This document shows positions 57,242-64,000 of a stretch of DNA of 64,000 nt, one piece after another. Position 1 is the stretch's first letter. Each line of letters begins with the position of its first letter. The position numbers and the translations under genes were made by a program. The notes beneath the pieces are model-generated. The model made no database searches and was not told the DNA's origin. It saw only the letters and a program-made list of their open reading frames with translations. The stretch comes from Kushneria phosphatilytica (GTDB lineage: Bacteria > Pseudomonadota > Gammaproteobacteria > Pseudomonadales > Halomonadaceae): assembly GCF_008247605.1 (NCBI RefSeq), contig NZ_CP043420.1, positions 1,302,001-1,366,000 of the forward strand, written 5' to 3'.

Positions 57242-59389
57242 ATGGCCAGAAATCCCTATAGCGCTTCGAATACCGATGAGGCGCACGATACCGATTTTCA
57301 TACCACCGAACACAGCAAGGATCAGAACCTCGCGCCAAACCGCAGTGATGCCGAGGGGCATGACCTGCGTACCAATAATGGTGTGCGGATTGCGGACAAC
57401 CACAATTCACTGAAGGGGGGTGAGCGTGGTCCGACCCTGATGGAGGATTTCATCTTCCGCGAGAAGATGAATCACTTTGATCACGAACGTATCCCCGAAC
57501 GAATTGTGCATGCGCGAGGGGCGGCCGCACATGGCGTTTTCGAGGCTTATCCTGAAGCGGAACGGTATTCGAAAGCAGCGGTTTTCAGAGCCGGACAGCA
57601 AACGCCGACCTTTGTACGCTTTTCAACCGTGCAGGGTTCGCGTGGATCCAACGACACCGTGCGTGACGTGCGCGGCTTTGCGACCAAGTTCTATACCGAG
57701 GAAGGTAACTGGGATCTGGTCGGCAACGATATGCCGGTCTTTTTCATTCAGGATGCCATCAAGTTTCCTGATTTCGTTCATGCTGTAAAACCCGAGCCGC
57801 ACAACGAGATCCCGCAGGGGCAGTCGGCACACGATACCTTCTGGGATTTTGTCTCACTGATGCCCGAATCGGCACACATGGTGCTCTGGACCATGTCCGA
57901 TCGCGCCTTTCCACGCAGCTATCGGTCGATGGAAGGCTTTGGTGTCCATACCTTTCGTCTGGTCGACAGGCAGGGCAAGTCGCGCTTCGTCAAGTTTCAC
58001 TGGAAACCGCTGGCGGGCACCTGGTCGCTTATCTGGGATGAAGCGCAGCTGCTCTGGGGACGCGACCCTGACTTCAATCGTCGTGAAATGTGGACCGATA
58101 TCGAGAACGGCGACTTTCTGGAATGGGAGCTCGGCGCCCAGATCATCGAGGAAGAAGACGAGCACAAGTTCGACTTCGATATTCTTGATGCCACCAAGAT
58201 CATCCCCGAGGAGCAGGTGCCGGTCACGCCGCTGGGCAAGCTGACGCTCAATCGCAATCCGGACAACTACTTCGCCGAGACCGAGCAGGTTGCCTTCAAT
58301 CCTGCTCATATTGTCCCGGGGATCGATTTCAGCAACGATCCACTGCTGCAGGGCCGACTGTTCTCCTATCTGGATACGCAGATGCTTCGTCTGGGTGGGC
58401 CGAACTTCAAGGAAATCCCGATCAATCGGCCGGTGACTCCCGCGCACAACAATCAGCGCGATAGCTTTCACCGTATGACCATCAACAAGGGCCAGGCGTC
58501 CTACGAGCCCAATTCCATTGATGGCGGCTGGCCTCGCGAGACGCCGGCCGGGGAGCAGAACGGCGGTTTCGAATCGGTCAATGAGCGTATCGATGCTCAC
58601 AAGGTCCGTGCGCGCAGCAATTCCTTCGCTGACCATTATTCTCAGGCTACGCTGTTCTGGAACAGTCAGACCGAGGTCGAGAAGGAGCATATCATTGCGG
58701 CCTATACCTTCGAGCTCTCCAAGGTCGCGCGTCCCTGGATCCGTGAGCGGGTCATTCAGCAGATTCTCCCCAACATCGATCTCGAGCTGGCGCGTCGTGT
58801 GGGTGAAAACCATGGCATCGAAACGCCGACCGAGAAGCCGGCTGCTGCCGAGGAGCTGGGACAGAGTTCGCAGAGTGAATCTCCGGCGCTCAGCCTGATG
58901 GCACGACTGCCCGGGAACATCAGATATCGCAAGGTGGCCATCCTGGCGGCGAATGGCGTTGATGGCGACCAGGTCGAGAGCATTCGTTCGAAGCTCAAGG
59001 CTGAAGGCGCTCAGGGCTTCGTGATTGCCCCCAGCATGGCGCCGCTGAAGACCAGGGCGGGCGATACACTAGCGCCGGATGCAATGCTCAATGGCTTGCC
59101 TTCGGTCACCATGGATGCAGTGATCGTTCCTGGCGGCAGCGATAGTGTCGAGGCGCTCAAGAAATCCGGACTGGGGCGTTACTACCTGCAGGAAGCGTGG
59201 AAACATCTCAAGGTCATTGCGACCGTAGGGGAAGCGAAGGAGCTGATCGAGGCTGCCAACGTCGAGATGGGAGAAGGTGTCCTCAACGCCGACAGTGTTG
59301 ATGGCTTCATGGAGGAGTTCGTCAGCCTGGTGGGGCAGCATCGCGTCTGGTCACGCGATGCCAAGGCCAACGATATGCCGGCCGGCTGA
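57242..59389 (+). CDS. katE: Large-subunit haem catalase HPII type (clade 2)
   Basis: The 715-residue enzyme has a catalase core with distal His90 in PERIVHARGAAAHGVFE, VRFSTVQGSRGSNDTVRDVR, and haem-ligand Tyr in GRLFSYLDTQMLRLG. A C-terminal class I glutamine-amidotransferase-like (flavodoxin/DJ-1) domain follows (about 560-700; RKVAILAANGVDGDQVESI, VPGGSDSVEALKKSG). This is the stable, large-subunit type of E. coli HPII, often stationary-phase expressed. GAGGAG precedes the ATG at 57242. It lies directly downstream of katA in the same direction. Confidence 0.95.
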   Translation: MARNPYSASNTDEAHDTDFHTTEHSKDQNLAPNRSDAEGHDLRTNNGVRIADNHNSLKGGERGPTLMEDFIFREKMNHFDHERIPERIVHARGAAAHGVFEAYPEAERYSKAAVFRAGQQTPTFVRFSTVQGSRGSNDTVRDVRGFATKFYTEEGNWDLVGNDMPVFFIQDAIKFPDFVHAVKPEPHNEIPQGQSAHDTFWDFVSLMPESAHMVLWTMSDRAFPRSYRSMEGFGVHTFRLVDRQGKSRFVKFHWKPLAGTWSLIWDEAQLLWGRDPDFNRREMWTDIENGDFLEWELGAQIIEEEDEHKFDFDILDATKIIPEEQVPVTPLGKLTLNRNPDNYFAETEQVAFNPAHIVPGIDFSNDPLLQGRLFSYLDTQMLRLGGPNFKEIPINRPVTPAHNNQRDSFHRMTINKGQASYEPNSIDGGWPRETPAGEQNGGFESVNERIDAHKVRARSNSFADHYSQATLFWNSQTEVEKEHIIAAYTFELSKVARPWIRERVIQQILPNIDLELARRVGENHGIETPTEKPAAAEELGQSSQSESPALSLMARLPGNIRYRKVAILAANGVDGDQVESIRSKLKAEGAQGFVIAPSMAPLKTRAGDTLAPDAMLNGLPSVTMDAVIVPGGSDSVEALKKSGLGRYYLQEAWKHLKVIATVGEAKELIEAANVEMGEGVLNADSVDGFMEEFVSLVGQHRVWSRDAKANDMPAG

Positions 59390-59408
59390 ACCGCATGTCA
59401 TGACAGTG

Positions 59409-59434
59409 AACCCCGGCTTCGGTCGGGGTTTTTT
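59409..59434 (+). terminator. Intrinsic terminator of katE with TTCG loop
   Basis: AACCCCGGC (59409-59417) and GGTCGGGGTT (59421-59430) form a 9-bp stem with one G-U closed by a C(TTCG)G tetraloop, followed by TTTT at 59431-59434. It is 20 bases after the katE stop. Confidence 0.92.
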
Positions 59435-59576
59435 CATATATGGCCATCAGCGGGGGTAGACACTTCGACAATGGACGCCGGGCCCGCTTGTGGTATGTTT
59501 CAGGCCCGCATCATGCGGCGATTATGGTAACGCCTGTCGACGCCGCAGCTGTTTCGCATCATATGGAATGCCCGCT

Positions 59577-60899
59577 ATGTCCCAGTCAGCTGTCACGTCT
59601 GCTACTTCTTCGTCGCCCCGACGATCACGCGAACGCTTCATCGGACTGGAATGGCTTCGCTTTCTGCTGGGACTCTATATTGTCCTGTTTCATACCCTGC
59701 ACAATTATCCGAGTATTCGAAGCTGGTCGCATTACCTGACCGATGTTGGTTTCTTTGCCACCAGTGCCTTCTTTGTGCTTTCGGGCTTTTTGCTCACGCA
59801 TGTTTATCTGGATGTCGAGCATCGTATGCGTGAGCCGGCACGTCATTTCTGGATCAAGCGTTTCGCCAATCTTTATCCGATTCATATCGGTTCGTTTCTA
59901 CTGGCCATTGCCGTATCCACGCTGGTGGGGTATCTGGCGATTACAGCCGATGATGCCGGTACTTCATTTCGTTTTGTCATGTTCGATGTCAACAATGACA
60001 TGGGCCAGCTCAATCCCGGAAGTCTCAAGCATTTGATGGACAACGGCGAGGTGGCGCTGAATGTAGTGCTCAATGTGCTGATGCTGCATGCGTGGAACCC
60101 TTATTATCTGACGTTCAATCCACCTTCCTGGTCGATCTCGGCCCTGTTTTTCTTTTACCTGCTGTTTCCGATACTGGCGCCGCGCCTCATGCGGCTCAAA
60201 CATACCCGCCTGGCGCTGACGGTCACCAACCTGATTTATCTGGTCCCGCCGCTGGTCGTCATTGCCACTACTCAGTACGGCATGCCGGAGACAGGTATTC
60301 TGCATCGCAATCCGATTATCCGGCTGCCGGAATTTGTAGCGGGTATCCTGTTGTGCGCCTTCTACATCAAACGGCGGGCGGCGGGACATCGGCCAACGGG
60401 CCTTACCTGCCTGCTGCTGCTGGTTTTCGTGCTTGGGGCCATGGCGGGGGCTACACTGCTGCTGCGACAGGGGCATGCCTGGTATTATCTGTTGCACAAT
60501 GGATTGTTGCTGCCCGCCCAGCTGGCGTTGATTTACGCAGCCCTGTTCATTCCAACGCCGCGTCGGGCATGGGTCGAGCGGCTGGCGGGCCGTCTGGGAG
60601 GCGCGTCGCTGCCGATGTTTGCCCTGCATGTCCCTCTGTTCGTCATTTTCTCACGCGCCGAACGGATTCTCTCCGGAGAGCCCGGACTTTGTCCGAGTAA
60701 TTTTCGTCTCTGTATCGCTGCCGCGGGCGACCTGTCGCTGGCGCTGTATCCTGTTTTCCTGCTACTGACAGTCGTATTCTGCGTGGTCTTTCAGGAACAG
60801 TTCGTGGTGCGTATCCGCAAGAAAATCGTTGGCTGGCTGTTATCACCAAAAGCCGAGGCCAAACCGGCTCGTGAGGCACCGGATTCCGGCTCGTCCTGA
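59577..60899 (+). CDS. Acyltransferase 3 family membrane protein
   Basis: The 440-residue protein has about ten membrane helices. Its N-terminus carries GLEWLRFLLGLYIVLFHTLH (the catalytic His of the family is in FHTLHN), then FFVLSGFLLTHVYLD, HFWIKRFANLYPIH, and PPSWSISALFFFYLLFP in a later helix. This family transfers acetyl or other acyl groups to sugars of surface polysaccharides or lipids. The ATG at 59577 has GGA upstream; an ATG at 59568 is possible. It stands alone between terminators, so the acceptor is unknown. Confidence 0.87.
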   Translation: MSQSAVTSATSSSPRRSRERFIGLEWLRFLLGLYIVLFHTLHNYPSIRSWSHYLTDVGFFATSAFFVLSGFLLTHVYLDVEHRMREPARHFWIKRFANLYPIHIGSFLLAIAVSTLVGYLAITADDAGTSFRFVMFDVNNDMGQLNPGSLKHLMDNGEVALNVVLNVLMLHAWNPYYLTFNPPSWSISALFFFYLLFPILAPRLMRLKHTRLALTVTNLIYLVPPLVVIATTQYGMPETGILHRNPIIRLPEFVAGILLCAFYIKRRAAGHRPTGLTCLLLLVFVLGAMAGATLLLRQGHAWYYLLHNGLLLPAQLALIYAALFIPTPRRAWVERLAGRLGGASLPMFALHVPLFVIFSRAERILSGEPGLCPSNFRLCIAAAGDLSLALYPVFLLLTVVFCVVFQEQFVVRIRKKIVGWLLSPKAEAKPAREAPDSGSS

Positions 60900-60911
60900 C
60901 TGTTGCTCCGA

Positions 60912-60946
60912 AGCCGGCCATTGATCGGTTACAATGGCCGGCTGTT
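60912..60946 (+). terminator. Hairpin terminator of the acyltransferase gene
   Basis: AGCCGGCCATTG (60912-60923) and CAATGGCCGGCT (60932-60943) are perfect 12-bp arms around an 8-base loop, followed by GTTT. It lies 12 bases after the stop. Confidence 0.7.
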
Positions 60947-61033
60947 TCGTGGTGGCCGTGCATCGATGCGATGTGCGTTTTGTCCCATGTTGAGTCTCTT
61001 TGATCGACCCCTTCAGTGATTCAGAGGTGAGTA

Positions 61034-63319
61034 GTGAGCGACACACACAGGGGGTGGTGGGCCAGAGTACTCACACGTCATGGTTGGCCCATGACAGGTG
61101 ACCCCACAGGAATGCTGAGTGCTGCCCGCGCCCGCGCCAGGCTGCGTGCGCTGTCGATCGAGGATCGGGGAACACTGGCCTGGCAGCTGATGGAGCATGG
61201 TGAACGCGCCGAAAGCTGCCCGCAGGCGCTATTGCTGTTGGCACTGGGTGGCTGTGCCGGCTGGTTCAACGAGGCCGTGATTGATGCCTGGCTGTCCCGC
61301 TTCGCAGCGGTGAGTGAGGGCCAAAGCCCTGATCCTGCTGATGACCCCTGGCCGCAGGGCCGCGCGGCCGTATGGCGGGCGCGTGCCATCCTGGCCCCGG
61401 TGCCTGGTGGCACGATCGATCAGACCTGCGATTGGCCGGATGTAGCACGCTTTCTACAGCGTACCTGGGCGATCAATGACCGTGATGAGCTGATTCGGAT
61501 GCTGCTGTGGTTGAGTGGTCAGGGCCATCGCTATGGCTGGGATCTCGACTATCGCCGCGTTCGGCGGATGACGACAGCTGAGCGGCTGAAGTGGCGTGCC
61601 GGTCTGGGAGAGAATGAGGCCTACGGTCGGGTGTTGTTGCAGTTCGTGGTACGCAATGAAACGCCGGAATGGGCAGCCTGGGACTGGCTTCGATTGATCG
61701 ATCTGGCGTGGGCCGGCTGGCTGATGGGCTGGCTCGATGAGCCTGAGGCCACCGATTTCGCCGTGCACGGGCTGGATCTGTTGCAGCAACGATATGACGA
61801 CTGGCATGGGGTATTGAGCGCCTGGCAGCGCGGCGCAGGTCTGTTCGAAGGGCGTGATCTGACAGGCGCGGGCGATGACGCCGGCGAACTGTTGCTGCAT
61901 GGTCGGCATACCCCCTGGCAGGGTGCGCCTGCGTCGTTGGCGACTGAGGATATGCTGGTTGCCTCTCGGGCGCGTATCCGTCATTGGCGTTCGGGCGCAC
62001 GACACTGGATGCTGGCAATAGCGGGGGTCCGAGATCCTGACCTGCTCTACCGGCAGGGCATTGCGGTTTCAGCCGATGATCAGCGTCGTCAGGATGCCCG
62101 TCAGTATCTTCAAAATACGCTGGATTGGTGGCCGGAAGAAGGCGTGTCAGCGGTGGCACGTTATTGGCAACCGGGACAGGCGCATCATCTCAATCAGCTG
62201 GCCAGCGACGCCACCCATCATGCCCTGCCGGGCGTTACCACGCCCTTCGGGCGTCTTCCGAGGGAACTGCTGGACGGGCGGCGGCACCTTGCCGATTGTC
62301 GTGACCATGCGGCGACCATTGTCATGGCGGAACGCTTCGGTTTTCAGCTTGCCATGCTTGAGGATGCAGAAGTGGGAGAGTCGGAGGCTCAGCTTGCACT
62401 TCAGCGCTCCTTTGCCGGGGTATTAAGCCGCTTTTATGCCACTCCCGAGCGCTTGTTGCAGGCCTGGCTGGCCTGGGAGCAGGTATTGCCGGAAGCCCCG
62501 GAAGAGTCGCTGGCTGATGACCTCGAATGGCATCTGAACGATCCCGGCAGTCTGTTTCACTGGCTGGAATACCTCACCGGCGAATGGCGGGAACCAGGAC
62601 CGCGACCGACCCTGGAGCAGTTTACTGCGCTGTCACTGGCCGGGCCGCTCAATACCCCGAACTGGGGACTCCCCATGGAGCAGCATAATACCCAGCACGG
62701 GGAGTTGCGCGACTGGCTCGATAGCCACTATGGCATAGCCAATGCAAGCGGGCTGCGTGAATTCCTCGACTTTTTGAGCGAAGCCGGTGATCGGCAGGAG
62801 TATCAGATTACCTATGCACCCTATACGCTCAACCGCCCACGATTGCAGGAAGAGATTGCCATCATGGAAACCGGTCTATGCAGTGAAGAGGAGCAGGTAC
62901 ACCTTGATCGCCTGCGCCGGGTACGTGATAACGATCAGCAGTGCAATGATCTGGATATGGCAGCGTGGGATATCGCTCAACTGGCTGATCTGAGTGCAGC
63001 AGGGCGTCAGCTGGGCTGGCTGGATGAAGCCAGCATGAACCTTTATCTCGAGCGGGCGCTGGCGTTGGCCGGTCAGCATTATGGTGACTGGACTTCTTAT
63101 GCGCGCGGGCTATACGCCGGTTACAGCTTTTTCATGATGGGCGTGCCCGAACGGCCCAGGTTTCTCGAAGAACTTGGCAATGCTCTGATGATGTGGCTCT
63201 GTGGTACCCCGCCACTGGCCGGCCCGTGGGCCAGTCTGGATTTTCCCGGCGCTTCTGCGAGGCACTGGCCGCCCTTGCATGTCGACGTGCTCAGTCAGGA
63301 CCGCAGCATCCTGCACTGA
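61034..63319 (+). CDS. Large protein with two DUF1266-like units
   Basis: The 761-residue protein is soluble, rich in Trp and acidic, with no signal peptide. Two related units of about 130 residues are visible. In unit 1 (about 140-270) AWDWLRLIDLAWAGWLMGWL is followed by DE, then YDDW. In unit 2 (about 570-700) AWDIAQLADLSAAGRQLGWL is followed by DE, then YGDW. Each is preceded by a segment ending in LSGQGHRYGWD or LSEAGDRQEYQ. This is the pattern of DUF1266 (E. coli YbeR/YbeU), whose role is unknown. The start is GTG at 61034 with AGAGG upstream. The middle (about 330-520) has no recognisable domain. Confidence 0.72.
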   Translation: MSDTHRGWWARVLTRHGWPMTGDPTGMLSAARARARLRALSIEDRGTLAWQLMEHGERAESCPQALLLLALGGCAGWFNEAVIDAWLSRFAAVSEGQSPDPADDPWPQGRAAVWRARAILAPVPGGTIDQTCDWPDVARFLQRTWAINDRDELIRMLLWLSGQGHRYGWDLDYRRVRRMTTAERLKWRAGLGENEAYGRVLLQFVVRNETPEWAAWDWLRLIDLAWAGWLMGWLDEPEATDFAVHGLDLLQQRYDDWHGVLSAWQRGAGLFEGRDLTGAGDDAGELLLHGRHTPWQGAPASLATEDMLVASRARIRHWRSGARHWMLAIAGVRDPDLLYRQGIAVSADDQRRQDARQYLQNTLDWWPEEGVSAVARYWQPGQAHHLNQLASDATHHALPGVTTPFGRLPRELLDGRRHLADCRDHAATIVMAERFGFQLAMLEDAEVGESEAQLALQRSFAGVLSRFYATPERLLQAWLAWEQVLPEAPEESLADDLEWHLNDPGSLFHWLEYLTGEWREPGPRPTLEQFTALSLAGPLNTPNWGLPMEQHNTQHGELRDWLDSHYGIANASGLREFLDFLSEAGDRQEYQITYAPYTLNRPRLQEEIAIMETGLCSEEEQVHLDRLRRVRDNDQQCNDLDMAAWDIAQLADLSAAGRQLGWLDEASMNLYLERALALAGQHYGDWTSYARGLYAGYSFFMMGVPERPRFLEELGNALMMWLCGTPPLAGPWASLDFPGASARHWPPLHVDVLSQDRSILH

Positions 63320-63410
63320 TGACCCGCTGCCGCGCCTTTTGGGCAAAAAGACTCGAATGATCTACCGGAAAAGTATGAGTCCAATGACTGAGATGTGCGG
63401 CAGAACATTA

Positions 63411-63428
63411 AAAAACACCGTTGTTTTT
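63411..63428 (+). terminator. AT-rich hairpin after the DUF1266-like gene
   Basis: AAAAACA (63411-63417) and TGTTTTT (63422-63428) form a 7-bp, A/T-rich stem with a CCGT loop ending in T residues. It is a weak terminator candidate about 90 bases after the stop. Confidence 0.35.
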
Positions 63429-63438
63429 CATTAGGTAT

Positions 63439-63450
63439 CGCCAATTGGCG
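63439..63450. promoter_or_regulatory. 12-bp palindrome upstream of the NlpC/P60 gene
   Basis: CGCCAATTGGCG is a perfect 12-bp palindrome 113 bases before the lipoprotein start. It may be an operator, but no matching regulator is near. Confidence 0.25.
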
Positions 63451-63563
63451 CGATAGTCTTTATGATTCGCTCGGCGTAGCCGACGACAGGGCGTCGGGCG
63501 CAGCACACGGTGAATAAGGACCATGGCCAATCTGACGGCCGGGTCGATAAAAAGGGTCACACC

Positions 63564-64000
63564 ATGTATTACCCGCTTCTGCGCAGACTGGCGTTGAGCA
63601 GTCTTGTGCTGCTGATGCTGGCTGGTTGTGCGGCACAGAATACAGCGCCTGGCAAGGTGGATGAAGCGGCGGCGCTGGCGATCAAGCCGACTGGTCTGAT
63701 GCAGCCACAGACGCGTCGGCAGCCTGGCAAGCGACTGCGCTCATCACTTGAAAACTTCATGCGGTCGGTTTCGCTGGCTGATATTCGCGAAACCCTGCTC
63801 AGCGAAGCTGATGCCTGGACGGGCACGCCCTACCGCTACGGGGGTGAGACTCGCTCCGGGATCGACTGTTCGGCCCTGGTGCAGCGTATCTACCGGGACA
63901 GTTTTGATATCAGTCTGCCTCGTACGACCGCAGGTCAGGTGCTTGAAGGACAGCGGATCGAGCGCAAGGAACTCCAGCCGGGTGATCTGATTTTCTTCCG
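63564..64000 (+). CDS. NlpC/P60 family lipoprotein, probable murein endopeptidase (partial)
   Basis: The first 145 codons are in the window and the gene runs off the right edge. MYYPLLRRLALSSLVLLMLA is a lipoprotein signal peptide, with the lipobox LAGC and lipidated Cys at residue 22. The NlpC/P60 domain starts near residue 85 with WTGTPYRYGGETRSGIDCSA, whose Cys is the nucleophile, then LPRTTAGQVLEGQ and LQPGDLIFF. Such enzymes (Spr/NlpC type) cut peptide cross-links of murein. The His and third catalytic residue are beyond the window. Confidence 0.9.
   Translation, partial: MYYPLLRRLALSSLVLLMLAGCAAQNTAPGKVDEAAALAIKPTGLMQPQTRRQPGKRLRSSLENFMRSVSLADIRETLLSEADAWTGTPYRYGGETRSGIDCSALVQRIYRDSFDISLPRTTAGQVLEGQRIERKELQPGDLIFF

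Overview
The window is ordinary, densely coded gammaproteobacterial chromosome. It is GC-rich (high 50s to about 60 percent by eye), with short intergenic gaps and many 4-bp ATGA gene overlaps. The gene content (gltA / sdhCDAB / sucAB-lpd-sucCD, cydDC, ycjXF, rnb, vsr, TctABC) and acidic, Ser/Glu-rich linkers suggest a moderately halophilic member of the Halomonadaceae (Halomonas/Kushneria-like). That assignment is inference from gene style, not from a marker. There is no rRNA, CRISPR array, insertion sequence or prophage.

Layout. (1) 1-7.7 kb: a sugar-acid region. It holds the end of a hydroxypyruvate/2-oxotetronate isomerase-type gene, a leftward operon pdxA2 - tctC - tctB - tctA (frameshifted) - COG4091 dehydrogenase, a divergent GntR/FCD regulator, and an SMP-30 lactonase. 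A perfect 16-bp palindrome lies on the operon's -10 box. (2) 7.9-16.8 kb: single genes and pairs: endonuclease V, a secreted alpha/beta hydrolase, a membrane protein, an OprB-type porin, an orphan Vsr nuclease, an XRE regulator, lrgAB, a quinone oxidoreductase and an SDR. (3) 16.8-22.2 kb: cydDC, gltX and tRNA-Ala(GGC). (4) 22.2-36.1 kb: the TCA-cycle block. gltA runs left; sdhCDAB, sucA, sucB, lpd and sucCD run right and end at a strong intrinsic terminator. gltA and sdhC diverge from two clear sigma70 promoters. The gap between tRNA-Ala and gltA holds a cluster of DnaA-box-like sequences. (5) 36.2-42.9 kb: an alpha/beta hydrolase, an overlapping three-gene envelope operon (GT4 glycosyltransferase, DUF2334 deacetylase, flippase-like membrane protein), RNase II and a frameshifted NAD(P)-binding protein. 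(6) 43.0-52.3 kb: an N-acetylglucosamine operon: nagR, nagA, SIS-type deaminase, EIIA-HPr-EI fusion, EIIC-EIIB-EIIB transporter, BadF-type sugar kinase and probably a HAD phosphatase. (7) 52.3-64 kb: ycjXF, a YeaQ/GlsB-like protein, two tandem catalases, an acyltransferase, a protein with two DUF1266-like units and the start of an NlpC/P60 lipoprotein.

How they work together. The TCA block makes nearly the whole cycle from citrate synthase to succinyl-CoA synthetase in one place. The nag operon encodes its own complete phosphotransfer chain, so GlcNAc can be imported, deacetylated and deaminated to fructose-6-phosphate using local genes only. The sugar-acid operon combines tripartite uptake with a PdxA2-type oxidation of a phosphorylated four-carbon acid. 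The most unusual points are two single-base frameshifts, a second EIIB domain without its phospho-cysteine, a SucB with two lipoyl domains, the DnaA-box cluster between convergent genes, and the duplicated DUF1266-like protein. I see no clearly new multi-gene system; the candidates are listed as findings.
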